The notes under the pieces are model-generated. The model was given only the letters and a program-made list of their open reading frames with translations. It ran no database searches and was not told the origin of the DNA. Made by a program: the position numbers and the translations under genes. From the NCBI GenBank assembly GCA_025024175.1, contig QCXZ01000086.1, positions 12,304,245 to 12,368,244 of the forward strand: 64,000 nt of DNA. Reading direction: 5' to 3'. Shown here piece by piece: positions 32,806-43,521 of the stretch. Position 1 is the first letter of the stretch, and each line of letters starts with the position of its first letter. The stretch is from Rhyzopertha dominica (lineage: Eukaryota > Arthropoda > Insecta > Coleoptera > Bostrichidae).

Positions 32806-34670
32806 TCATGTTCCCTTCTGAAGGTACGTTTCTAGTTCTTTATCACCCTTTTGAGCGGCAGCTAGCGCCTCGAAGTCTATTGTCTTCGTTATTCCGTCAA
32901 TTCTTGACAGTGCATCGGCGACTACGTTGTCCTGCCCTGCTATGTGCCTTATATCCGTCGCGAACTGACTTATAAAATCCAGGTGCCTGAATTGCCTGGG
33001 CGAACATTTTTCTAGCTTCTGCTTGAAGGCGTATATGAGCGGCTTGTGATCTGTATAGATCGTGAATGTTCGCGCTTCCACAATGTGTCGGAAGTGCTTG
33101 ATGGCGTACACTGCTAGCAACTCCCGGTCGAAGGCACTGTACTTAGTCTCGGCCGTCGTTAACTTTCTCGAGTAGTACGCCAGTGGTTGCCATCCCTTGT
33201 CGTTCTCCTGCTGTAGAACGGCGCAAAGGGCGTGGTCTGAAGCGTCGCATACTATTGCGAGTCTCGCTTCTGGATCGAGGTGGGCTAGTAAGGCTGCTAG
33301 TTCCAGGCTCTTCTTCGCTTCTTCGAACGCTTTACTGCTTTCCGTGGACCATGTCAGGGGGGCCTTCCCTGACGCTTTATTCTTCAACATAGCCTTGAGC
33401 GGCGCTTGCATATGGGCTGCCTTGGGTAGAAATCTTCTGTAAAAATTTAACATACCCAGAAATTGCCTTAACTGCTTGGCTGTGGTTGGCTTTGGGTACT
33501 TTCTAATGGCATCTACTTTCTCTGGAAGTGGTTGCGTTCCTGTCTCTGAGACTTTGCACCCCAGAAATGATACTTCTGTTTTGCCGAACACACACTTTGC
33601 CGGGTTAATTACCATGCCGTATTTCGCTATTCGTTCGAAGAGCTGCCTGAGATGCTCTCTGTGTTCATCCTCAGAAGACGATGCGACTAGAATGTCGTCA
33701 ACGTACGCATAACAGTAGTCGAACCTTGCAGTACTTCGTCAATGAACCTCTGAAACGTCTGTGCTGCGTTTCTGAGACCGAATCCCATGTATCGGAATTC
33801 GAAAAGTCCGAACGGCGTCGTGATTGCTGTCTTCGGAACGTTCTCTACTGCTACTAGAATCTGATTATATGCCCTGACTAGATCGATGGTGGAGAAGTAC
33901 TTCTTGCCACTCAGTGATTGAGTGAAGTCTTCTATGTGTCGTACTGGTTAACGGTCCGGGACGGTCCTAGCGTTTAACGCTCTGTAGTCTCCGCATGGCC
34001 TCCATTCATCTCCCTTCTTGGGTACTAGATGCAAAGGTGAACACCGGGGACTTTTGGACGGTCTGGCGATTCCATGTTCCACCATGATCTGAAACTCTTG
34101 CTTCGCAGTCTTCAGCTTGTCGGGCGCAAGTCTTCGGGGTCTGCAACACACGGGGGGTCCAGGCGTGGTCTCGATATGGTGCACTGTTCCATGCTTCGGG
34201 AACGTAAGCTGTCCACTTGGCTTAACCAGGTCAGGGAACTCTGCCAGTATTGATGCATATGCTGTGTCGCCGGTGACGACTTTGACTGACGGGATGCTTG
34301 AGGTTACTGCTTGGGCTGACGCATGTACCTTGGTGAGCGGATCGAGGAGGTGTCGATTGCGAATATCGACTAGCAGTCCGTAATGTGCCAGGAAATCGGC
34401 TCCGATTATAGGCTTCGGTACGTCTGCAATGATGAACCTCCATGGAAATGCACGCCTCAGTCCCAGATTAGGGGACAGTAGCAGGGATCCATACGTTGCA
34501 ATCATACTCCCATTTGCGGCGGCGAGCTCATAAACTGTCTTGTGTCGTGGTTCTCGAACTCTTGATCGTGGATACACGTAGACATCTGCCCCTGTGTCTA
34601 TCAAAAAAACTGGTTCCTGTGTCCCTGTCTTGCACAAAGAGACGGCGTGTTGCAGGGTTTGGAGAACCAC
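32806..34670 (-). pseudogene. CsRn1-like pol: protease, reverse transcriptase, RNase H
   Basis: 34670-33948 holds the protease ([28 protein letters not shown]) and the RT start ([20 protein letters not shown]), then stops at TAA at 33948 (the frame reads on as LNARTVPDR*). 33947-33616 contains the rest of the fingers and palm. The VDDILVA active site lies near 33690 and is reached in a shifted frame. 33615-32806 is the thumb and RNase H (FLGMLNFYRRFLPKAAHMQA, IVCDASDHALCAVLQQ, FTIYTDHKPLIYAF, ADALSRID). The breaks near 33720 and 33950 disable it. Confidence 0.85.
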
Positions 34671-34679
34671 GTGCCGTCG

Positions 34680-35144
34680 CTAGTGATTCCCTGCGGTGTT
34701 TCCCGACTTCTTCACGTTATGGGAGGTTTGGTCGCTGTCGGTCCTTCTCCCCTGTTTCCCGTGGCAGCGGCACTCGTTGCTTCTTTTCCTCGAGTGCGAG
34801 CGGTACCTCGAACGTGACTTCCCCCTGGCTGTCGAGCGTGTTTGCCTATCGTTCCTTTCTTCCTTCGCCCGCGCCAGCTCAATGTTCGGACTCTCGATCT
34901 GCGCCGAGAGGCTGGTGATGGCACTAGTCCAACTGGATACGGGTAGTGGACCTGTGGTCTCATAAATCTTGTCCGCTAGATCAGCCACGTCCTCCAATTT
35001 GGCGTCCTTCTGGGTTGCGAGAATCGCCTGTGTTGCCCCGGGTAGACGTCCCATCCACAACGTCTTCAACAGTTGGTCCGGCACTACCTGGCCTGCTAGA
35101 GCTTGCAGATGGCGGAGGAACTGCGAAGGCTTGCAATCGTCCAA
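34680..35144 (-). pseudogene. CsRn1-like gag, N-terminally truncated
   Basis: The frame starts within the capsid region (KPSQFLRHLQALAG, LLKTLWMGRLPGATQAILAT, LEDVADLADKIYE), the typical Gag motif of Mag/CsRn1 elements. It ends in an Arg/Ser-rich basic tail where the zinc motif is degraded (CRCHGKQG). About half of Gag and the leader are missing. The junction with a foreign RT at about 35150 is the element's 5' end here. Confidence 0.75.
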
Positions 35145-35149
35145 GTACT

Positions 35150-35760
35150 CCCTGGATAAACGGCAAAGGGTATGAATCCCGGATGGTAAGCTCGTTTACC
35201 TTGCCGAAATCCACCCAGAATCGGTACTTCTCGCTTGCATTTTTCACCAACACAACGAGCGAACTCCATGGACCTTCGGACGGCTCGACGATTCCATCTT
35301 CTAACATCTTGTTCAGACTGTTCAAAATTTCTTGCATGGTGGGATTTCGAGGATAATATCTATGTTGGACGGGGGCGGCATCTAGTTTCAGGCGGATCTG
35401 GTGTTCCAGAAAGTCATTGACGCCGATGGTGGCCTCGAAGAGGGGCATTTCCCTCCAGGTGCACTCGGATAGTTGTTCCCTTTCCTCTAGTGTGACGGTT
35501 TCCAGTGTTGTGAGATATCGTTCGCCGGACCGTTTCCTCACTGTAATTGATATGTCCTTAAGTAAAATTTCCGGGTATTCTTTCTCGATATTTACGGCGA
35601 AGTCTTGGAGGTTGTCCACGCCTAGCACGGCCTCCGTTGAGTCCTCTTAGGTAATTCCATGTGCCAGCCCGCGGAATTTTCTGTATTTTGTACGGGATGA
35701 GGTATGCCTCTGGAGTAGTGGCGGTCTGGCGATTTGCCAGTCTAATGGTTACTTTATCTG
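35150..35760 (-). pseudogene. Gypsy RT, N-terminal part (outer relic)
   Basis: The frame 35628-35150 reads LECTWREMPLF-like linker sequence, then HRYYPRNPTMQEILNSLNKM, DGIVEPSEGPWSSLVVLV and YRFWVDFGKVNELT, ending in DSYPLPFI before the CsRn1-like gag takes over. Upstream, 35640-35760 has in other frames KVTIRLANRQTA, the protease-RT linker. It is a different Gypsy family from the CsRn1-like element. Only the fingers of RT remain, plus the integrase end at 30940-31160. Confidence 0.65.
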
Positions 35761-36598
35761 TGATTACTGGCCGGTGCTCCAGGTGGAGTCCCTTTACAAC
35801 TTTTTAAAATTTCAAACAGCTTCTTGTATGTTTCTTGCTTCTTATCTTTCAACAAACAGTATAGGACAGGTATATACATTTTGTTTACATATCCATGTAT
35901 AGTAAACATTTGAAGAAAATGTTTCGTGCAATAATCGCACGTACCATCCACTAGCATGGTTTGTTCTTTGCATAATATTTCAATATTACTTTCACAAGAA
36001 AAAATAACAATATTATCGGCTTTATTGTTGTATAATATAAAATCTTCATTTAGAATTGTTTCTATTTTGATAGAGTCTAAATAACCCTGAACTTCTAACG
36101 TAGAAGACAGTAGTTTTGCCATGGAGATTCTGTTAGATAAATATTTTAAGTCTCTAACCGTCAATGTATCCAATACATGTAAACCAATCTTTTGATAACT
36201 TAATTTTCTAGGTTTTTAACATACAAGTTCACTGGTGGCTGTTTCATTTTCACACTATTGTTGAACTTATGGCGGTTTAAAATACTTTTCGTCACTACTT
36301 AGTGATTATGAGTTCCAATTTTCCACGAGAAAGTTTTATCAGGCCCCAGAGTGAAAATTCTTGCACTACACGTTTTCGCTTTACAGCACCAACATTTACC
36401 TGTATATTTTATTACTCGGTAAAGTAAAAATTTAAAATTTTCAACTAAAAGCAGCAATTTCCTCTTTTTACTTAACATTGTCTTAATTTCAGATGCCATT
36501 TTAATAAATACAAAATTTGAGACTGCACGCCGAACTACACAGTACAACAATTTCGTAAACCTGCTTAAATCATTCCCCTCTATTGCGCACGTTCCCAT
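35761..36598 (-). pseudogene. FLYWCH zinc finger / MULE transposase gene, C-terminally cut
   Basis: 36598-36299 contains a FLYWCH zinc finger: hydrophobic segment LYRVIKYTGKCWCC, then CSARIFT and terminal HNH. The best start is the ATG at 36499 (MASEIKTM). After a stop, 36173-35761 has the start of a MULE transposase domain: NIEILCKEQTMLVDGTCDYC with the first catalytic Asp, and MFTIHGYVNKMYIPVLYCLL. FLYWCH-MULE proteins are encoded by Mutator-like transposons and by host genes derived from them in arthropods. The frame is lost between the two domains, and the Gypsy relic cuts it at 35760. The missing half of the domain was not found to the left. Confidence 0.7.
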
Positions 36599-37545
36599 TC
36601 GGAAACATAGCAGTAATTAATGAATACAGCTCCATCTAATGGCGCATTAGTCAAAGTATTGGTAGAATTGAAATTATCTAGTATCTAAGTGTCCAAACAC
36701 AGTAAAAGCCGCTAATGATTATTGGTCCTGTACCTAGTTTGGTGTTTGTTGTTAGCCCGGAAACATGTCCTTCTCAGCTTCACCTGACGAGATGAATTCG
36801 TGCTTATGGATAGTATTTTTTACAAAATTAAAGAAAGGAAAGGTTGCTATTAAAAAGAAATACCGCATAGAGAATATCACAACTTATTTAATAAACTTAT
36901 ATGGGACCCAGAAAAAATTTTTCAATACACTAGAATGAATATTAGAATGTTATACTAGGAAGGGTAAAACATTGTTTAACAAAAAATTGTTGTAACTTGC
37001 ATCGTCAGCCTGTCTTATTGCACGAAAGTCTAGTGATAACCTTAAGGTAAATATTTATTTAAAGTAAAAAAAATATGTAAGTAAATTTGTCGCACATGTC
37101 GCACAAAAGTGTTACATATTAAAATATGATTGCGATTCAAAATAGGTAGCTGGCACATCAACTGAATGAGATACAACCGTTTGTTTGCACTCGTCCAGGG
37201 ATAGTAAGCATGCCTGATCGTTGTATTTTCTGCACAAGGTAGCAGAATTTACAAAAATAAAAGATTTTCATCATCGTCAGTATTATTACGCTTCGCTTTG
37301 GCTTCCAAATATTCCAGTTTTCTTCTTAAAGTGTGTAGCAATGGGGAATTTTCTGATAGAGCTAATAAAATCAGAATTTGCGGTATTTTTTGTTTATTCA
37401 TATGTTGAATAGTTTAATATCTTTAGTTAGAAAGAGAAAATGTTGATTTTATTGTGTGTTCTGGTCTTATTCTACCACGAACAGTAGAAATATTATCGCT
37501 TCGCTTCAACTGAACATAACCTACAGCATCATCCCCATATGAATA
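36599..37545. other. No recognisable gene
   Basis: AT-rich sequence. The longest frame (63 codons at 37221-37412, plus) resembles no family I know, and I saw no repeat structure. Confidence 0.5.
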
Positions 37546-37592
37546 GGGCATCTGCGTATGACGTCACGTCGTTCAGCTTGGAGTATAAACAA
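37546..37592 (+). repeat. Left terminal inverted repeat
   Basis: Starts gggcatctgcg and contains ttcagcttggagtataaaca. It pairs with 41243-41289 on the opposite strand, interrupted by a 15-17 bp unlike spacer. Confidence 0.85.
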
Positions 37593-37685
37593 ACCGTAAA
37601 CACATGGAGTTTCCATTTAACTTTTGTGGTTATAGGGTGATTTGTTGGAAATTTCTAACAGTGTTAGGTGCTGTAAATCACAAAT

Positions 37686-38890
37686 ATGTCTTTCTGCATG
37701 ATAGTAAATTGTGGTAGCGTATATTTACGCGATAGAAACATTAGTTTTTATCAAATTCCATCAATAATCGGCAATAAGGGAAAGAGAAACGAGTTACGTG
37801 AAAAACGAAGGAAATTATGGATAAAGGCCTTAAAAAGAGCCGATTTGACGGAAAATAAAATTAAATATGGCAGAATATGTTCAAAACATTTTGTATCAGG
37901 TATATGGGTATTACAGGTATTTTTTTTTTGTATTTAGTAGTAGTAGTAGTTTCGTGTAAATTAAACATCAGTGGTTAGTATTCTGTTACAAATGAAACTT
38001 TAAAGCACCGTGCAGTAGTGTTCCATTTGAGTTGCTCTCTCTTGTTTGTTGTGCATTTATTTTTGTTTATCAGTAATGTTTTTCTATATATATATGGCAA
38101 GACTCCTTGTGTAATAAGCTTTTAAATGATGTATCGTAAGATGGGTAGTTTCATTTAAAATTTTTGAAGGGGTATCTACCCCGCTAAGAGGGTAAGCGCT
38201 ATCCATTAAAAACTTATCTCAAAAGTTGTCCCCTGCAAACAAAAGTTTACCTGTTTTTGCAAAATTTTAAATTTTTCCTCTATTTAAAGTTATTTAAGGT
38301 GTGAAGTTTTCAAAAAATCACCCAGTATATATATGTATAAAAGCAACGGTTATAATAGATTGTTTTGAAGTTTTTATTGAAAAATCATCAAATTTAGAGG
38401 CTGCAGCGAAAACCTGGTCAAATTACAAACACCATCATACTTTAAGTTTTTAATAGGTATCACTCCTCAGGGATCAATTTGTTTTATTTCAAATGCTTAT
38501 GGTGGACGGGCTAGTGATAAATTTATTACCGAAGATTGTGGATTTTTGAATAAACTAAATCCTGGTGATTTATTAATAGCCGACCGACGTTTCTTAATTA
38601 AAGATTCTGTAAACTTGGCATTAGCAGAAGTTGTTTTACCTACCTTTAAGAAGGGTAAGACGCAGTTACCTGCAATCGACATAGAGGAAACTAGAAAATT
38701 GGCCAATGTGCGAATACATGTTGAAAGAGTAATAGGAATGTTGAAACAAAAGTTCACAATTTTTAAGGATGTTTTACCACTGGATACACTTAAGCATAGA
38801 ATGGAAGAGCACATAGTATTAATTGATAAGATAGTTGTAGTTTGCTGTGCATTCATTAATCTGATGCCATCAATAGTCCCTTTAGAATAA
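37686..38890 (+). pseudogene. THAP-domain DDE transposase of the ISL2EU element (damaged)
   Basis: 37686-37922 encodes a THAP zinc finger with the C2CH pattern: CMIVNC near the start and CSKHF about 60 residues later. It would bind the terminal repeats. 38340-38890 encodes a DDE_Tnp_4 catalytic domain: the first Asp in IIDCFEVF (codon 38358-38360), then YGGRASDKFITEDCGFL, LIADRRF with a further Asp, and RIHVERVIGMLK with the Glu. Between them (37930-38340) the family's middle region is missing or unreadable, and a frameshift lies near 38430. It may have contained introns, but I could not assign sites. Confidence 0.75.
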
Positions 38891-39112
38891 ATTATTTATT
38901 GTAATGTTAATAAATGTTATCAGCCGCTTTAAAATGTGACTCATTATACTTATTTGTATTCTAGTAACATGTTAATATTCTATTTACTTCAATAGATATT
39001 ATGGTAATAATACACAATTCCTGAACTTTTATTTGTATTCATAGTTGGAAATAAAACCAATACAGTAGAGTATTAAACAATATATCTTATAAAATAACAC
39101 AAACAGAACAAT

Positions 39113-41166
39113 TTATGACGAATCAGAAGAGGGCTGACAGTCCAAGCAATACCAAGTGGACTTTGGTAACATTTTTAATCCAATGCATTTCACATGGAAC
39201 CATTCCACTCTACAATATTTGTTGAAACAGGCGATCATTGGAGTGCCGTCATCCACCCCCCTACATAAACAGTATTTTGGTACTGAGGTAGGGTACCCTG
39301 AAGTACTAGGTTGTTCCTCCTGAATTGTTGCTGGTGTCGCAATAATCTCACCTGATGGGAAGGTTGAAATTTTACAGAAACTTCTTTCGAGATAATCGGT
39401 TGCAACCCTTTAGCATCTGTTACATCTAGTATAATTTCTTCTTCTTCTTCTTCATCCTTCAGCAGTGCCCAATCACTAGACTCCAATGTTACATCTACTT
39501 CTTTTGTAAAATATCGACCTAGGAGTTGAGGTAACAACACTTTTTAAAAAAAAAATTCGGCCACCGCCCTTTTCTCTTGCCAGAATGCTTCATTAATGTA
39601 CATTCTCTTTTGTAATAATTTTTTTTCACTCCATACCACAAAATCACAATACTCAACCCTTGTTATATCCAGCTGCATCTGCATTTGATAAAAGTATGGG
39701 TGATTCTCTTGCAGTGCTTCTCCACTACCTAGGCCGACTTTCTTAAGGACTTTAGCATCTTCTAATACTATGTCCTTTGCACAGTATGGGCACTTAATTT
39801 CAATACATCCCATACCAAAACAGTCACAATCTACCAAACCATCGGGTGTAGCTCCAAAATATGGAAAGTCTGGATTTAAACACAAACCGAGTGAGCTTAC
39901 ACCGAAATTAGTGTGGCTTGCTTGTACTTTTATTGTGTACTGTTTAAGAGCATCTTTTTCATGTTCACAACCATATTTTGTAGCCTCTGCAGAAAACTTG
40001 TATCTTAGTGGATAACAAATTGATTTGATGAGAGACAATGAAGGCTTTTCGATGCTCGTTGCACAGACCCTTTTAAAATTTGATGCAGTTACTCTGCCAG
40101 CTCTATATTTAAACTAGGCCTTAGAACTACTTTGTTTTCCCGTTTCATTTTCTATTTTCGTACAGTCCTCCATTGTAATGCTTATATGAAGCGCAGAACC
40201 TTAAATAAATATTTGTTAGAAAAGAAAACATTAAATGGTGGAATGTTTGACATACCAATACCAATTAACTCGTTTAATGTAAGCTGCTCATACTCTGGCT
40301 TATACAATCTATCCAGACAAATCGTATTAGCTTTTTCTAAATCAGCTCTTCTTTAGCAAATGGACTATAATGGAATAAGACTATGAAGCACACAACCCCT
40401 TGGTGTCTCGCTANGTTTTTTTAGAACATCTTTCACCACATTCTGAGTGATTGGTGCGACTTTAGTATCCTTTTCACGCACTCTCAATGGGGCATCACTG
40501 TATTTAATTCTTTTAAACGGTATTTCATCCACTCTTGCCGGCAGCGCTATCGCTGATTTAGAAGGAACGACCCAAGCAGCCTTCACATCTGTAACAGACA
40601 ATTCTGCACGACGAACACCTATTTCGATAGAAAATAGCAATGCTCCAACATGGGTACATGCTTCTGCAAGGCCGGCTACACAATCGCAGTGGGCAGATAT
40701 AATTTCTCCGTCGTTCTTCGCTATCACCCGTGGCTTTAAGGCTGGTTCATTTAGTCTTTGGGAATGTAGGACCTACAATATAGTTACATTGTAAATATAG
40801 GTATATATTTATAAGCCAAGTTACAAAACTTACCTGACCCAAAACAAGGATAACATCATTTATTTTCTTTGTGAACACTTTTTGAACCTAGCCACTTGAA
40901 GCTGCCTTGTATGCTTCCATATTTTTGTAACTCTTAAAGTCTTCAAATGTGTAACCACTTTTTTTATACACCAGGTAATTTACGATGTCAGGGTACATTA
41001 TTTTAGGGTAATCTTTGATTTCTTGTGAACACTCACTGTATTTAACACTATAAGGATCCGTGCCTATTATAAGCGTCTTTTCGCGATAACGAGCTGCATG
41101 TACATCGTCCAATGTTCCAAAATATGTACTCATGGTACTCATCTCAATCACTTTCACTAAACACAA
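39113..41166 (-). pseudogene. SWIM-YqaJ-PHD protein gene of the ISL2EU element
   Basis: The gene begins at about 41166 with a YPDIVNYLVYKKSGYTFEDF motif and KSYKNMEAYKAASSG. After a 61-bp intron it contains a SWIM-type zinc finger (CDCVAGLAEACTHVGALLF, near 40650). A YqaJ-like nuclease domain follows (40038-39544: FGATPDGLVDCDCFG, IEIKCPYC, with Asp, Glu and Lys of the PD-(D/E)xK type). The C-terminus near 39265-39125 has a complete C4HC3 PHD-like finger (YCLCRG, ACFNKYC, EWFHVKC, WYCLDC), stopping at 39113-39115. Frameshifts fall near 40365, between 40365 and 40038, at an A-run near 39545, and just before the PHD finger. Its role in transposition is unknown. Confidence 0.75.
40773..40833 (-). 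other. Spliceosomal intron in the SWIM-YqaJ-PHD gene
   Basis: Minus-strand donor GTCAG|GTAAGT (40833) and acceptor ATTGTAG|GTCC (40773) enclose 61 AT-rich bases. Splicing joins VILVLGQ to VLHSQRLNEPA in frame. The short length is typical of insect introns. Confidence 0.75.
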
Positions 41167-41242
41167 TAAACAACGGTGCTATAGAACGCTACAACGTCTC
41201 CCGTACCCACTAGTTTATGTTGTGTATAGGTTATGTTTCGTC

Positions 41243-41289
41243 TTGTTTATACTCCAAGCTGAAATGTAAACAAACTTGCGCAGATGCCC
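41243..41289 (-). repeat. Right terminal inverted repeat
   Basis: Reverse complement of the left repeat, ending gcagatgccc at 41289 and followed by ta. Confidence 0.85.
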
Positions 41290-41430
41290 TATATGATTCA
41301 CCTGCAGATCTACAAACAAACAAGCAATTATAATAATTTATTTATAATAATATGTATGCAAGTTATCATTGTATGCCTTTTAAAATTAAGCGTCCATTTG
41401 ATAATTACAAATACAATACAATACGAATAC

Positions 41431-41856
41431 TGTCACGTAAATGGACTGTATAATTATAAAAAAAAAAGGGGGCGGTGTTGGTTCGTTGCGGTTAAAAGAT
41501 TCGTCAAAAAACAAAGATTGTTCGCCTACCTGTAATCCAACAATGTCCAACGTTGTCAAAGCGGGCGAACTGGCGGTGACTATTACGTCAGCGGTGATCG
41601 ATACGGTTTTTCGAGCGCGGTAAGCGACTTTTCCACGAGGAAGGTTCCAAGCGTGGTACCCAATCGCTATGGCTTCTAGGTACTGGCTATTTCTTGAAGA
41701 CACGCCTGCGTACGCGTGTAAACGAACGTAGGCGGGCGAACAATATAAATACTAAAACGCGAATTTTAAATCGCGAACAAAACTCAAAATGACTCAAAAA
41801 ATGGTCCTCGATTAGAAGAGGCAACTTAAATAACTAAAGTCTATTAATTCTTAACA
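41431..41856 (-). repeat. BEL 3' LTR
   Basis: I compared it base by base with 47506-47931 and found no difference, including the run of ten a. TG...CA ends. Confidence 0.9.
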
Positions 41857-41868
41857 TCCTGCCCCACC
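41857..41868 (-). other. BEL polypurine tract
   Basis: Element strand GGTGGGGCAGGA directly before the 3' LTR; an imperfect purine tract at the expected place. Confidence 0.65.
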
Positions 41869-42010
41869 ATTTTGTTAAATAGGAATTTAACAAAATTATA
41901 TAAATGAAAGAAACATACTGAAATTTTATAAGTAAAACCTTCAGTCAAAAAAAAAATAGCAATAATGAATAATGTACATGGAAAAATGAAAACAAACAGG
42001 AAAATATTTT

Positions 42011-43459
42011 TTAAGCGTCTGGCAATGGGCATAATTTATTCAAGGGTCGAGTATACCAGCCTTCAGCTGTTTGCACTTCAGCCACACGAGCAATATTGTC
42101 ACGACCTGGAAAAAGACGCGTTATTCTCGCGAGCTTCCATGACATTGGAGGTAGATTATCTCGCTTTATTAGAACTAGAGCCCCTTCTTTTGCGGGTGCT
42201 GAGGGAGTATTCCACTTCAATTTTTGTTGCAACGTATTTAGATACTCATTATGCCACCGAGTCCAAAAATCATGATGCAAACGTGTCAAAAGTTGATAGC
42301 GGTCTAAGCGGTTAATATTCAAGTGCGACAGATCAGGATCAGGAATGCAAGTCAGCGGTTCCAAAGTTAGGAAATGACCGGGAGTCAACACTCTGTAATC
42401 GTTTGGATCATTACTGAGTGCGCATAAGGGCCTGGAATTCAGTAACGATTCTATTTGTATCAAAACAGTATTAAACTCTTCATAGGTAAGACACTGATCG
42501 CCTATAACTCGAGCAAGGTGCGTTTTGACCGATTTAATGCCAGCTTCGAATAGACCTCCAAAATGAGAGGCATGCGGGGGATTAAAGCTCCATTTTATTT
42601 GTTCAGATTTAACAGCTTCCGCGAATATTTTCATCAAATATCTGTTAGCTCCGACAAAGTTCGTGGCATTGTCAGATACAATTTCAGTGCATCTTCCTCG
42701 ACGTGCAATAAAACGACGAAGGGCGCACAAATAATTATCGCTGGACAGGTCGCTTACTAATTCGAGATGAATCGCCTTTGTTGCGAAACACACGAAAATA
42801 CATATGTATGCTTTATATGATTTTGAACCTCTGACACGTCGTGAAGTTACAAAAAAGGGCCCGCCTAAATCAACACCAACGATGGAAAAAGGCTTTACTT
42901 GAGATACGCGGTTTGCAGGTAAGTTACCCATTAATGGTTGAAATGGTAGAGGATTACAACGAAAACATTTATAACATTTAGATAACACCCTTTTTGCTGC
43001 TCGACGTGCAGAAAGAATCCAGTAATTTTGTGTTATTAAGTATAATGTGGTTTGTAAACCGGGATGAAGATGTTTAGAGTCTACATACTCAATAATTAAA
43101 GAGGTTAAACGAGAATTTTGAGGCAGTAAAATGGGGTGCTTTCTCTCATAATTTAGCAACGAATTTTGAAGTCGGCCGCCAACTCTTAGGACCCCGACCT
43201 CGTCTAAAAAGGCACCCAATTTACGAAGCGGTTTTGATACAAGTTTTCCAGCCCGCAATTTTTCAATATCATGGATAAAGTGCTCATTTTGGACATGTTT
43301 AATAAAAAGGAGCAAAGCAGCTTGTAAGTCGTGAACAGTGAGAATAGGCGTTCTCTTTATCCTGGGATTTCTTAAATTAAAAATAAAACATTGGACATAC
43401 GCAAAAACCCTCTGCAGTTTTTGCAAAGAAGAATATTTGTCAATGTAAGAATTCAACAT
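42011..43459 (-). pseudogene. BEL/Pao pol: integrase and C-terminal domain
   Basis: 482 codons. In order: the BEL-specific integrase N-terminal region with zinc-binding residues (HLHPGLQTTLYLI, then CYKCFRC); core motifs IVGVDLGGPFF, EIVSDNATNFVGA and FNPPHASHFGGLFEAGIKSV, giving Asp, Asp and Glu; and the DUF5641-like tail (ALVLIKRDNLPPMSWKLARI). The sequence upstream of its ATG, from about 43545, is open in the same frame. It is therefore the continuation of gag-pol and not a separate gene, cut off by a frame break at about 43540. The residues look intact. Confidence 0.9.
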
Positions 43460-43521
43460 TTCTGAGCTTGTAGTAGCGAGAAGTGCAGTTTTCCGTTGCT
43501 CACCCGTTATATGATCATTAT

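Larger units (their letters stand above)
31235..35150 (-). mobile_element. CsRn1/Mag-like Gypsy element, 5' truncated
   Basis: The minus strand carries gag (35144), protease, RT, RNase H, integrase and a 3' LTR, in one continuous order without env. The 5' part of gag and the 5' LTR are missing; the left part of the element is joined to an unrelated Gypsy RT at about 35150. It is G/C-richer than its surroundings. Codon-level conservation is good, so it is a fairly young copy with a few frameshifts. Confidence 0.75.
37546..41289. mobile_element. ISL2EU-type DNA transposon with terminal inverted repeats
   Basis: 3744 bp bounded by inverted repeats. The left end is gggcatctgcg (37546-37556) with a second block ttcagcttggagtataaaca (37572-37591). 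The right end carries the reverse complements of both (41279-41289 and 41245-41264), with a slightly different spacer. Both ends are flanked by ta (37544-37545, 41290-41291). It holds two convergent genes: a THAP/DDE transposase on plus and a YqaJ-nuclease-like protein gene on minus. That gene pair is known from the ISL2EU group of PIF/Harbinger-related transposons. Confidence 0.85.

Noticed and set aside
33183..33442. Plus-strand frames of 69 and 81 codons, and similar ones at 34117-35356
   Set aside because: Shadows on the opposite strand of well-supported CsRn1-like gag-pol.
34712..34963. Basic, Arg-rich frame read as a possible nucleic-acid-binding protein
   Set aside because: It is the same strand in another phase of the gag tail at 34680-35144; no independent support.
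37221..37412. 63-codon plus-strand frame near the ISL2EU element
   Set aside because: Outside the terminal repeats, no motif, AT-rich; not enough to call a gene.
41441..41623. 60-codon plus-strand frame, identical at 47516-47698
   Set aside because: Antisense within the BEL LTRs; identical only because the LTRs are identical.
42563..42760. Plus-strand frames inside BEL pol, also 46364-46654 and 47054-47254
   Set aside because: Antisense to a long, motif-rich coding frame; no recognisable domains.
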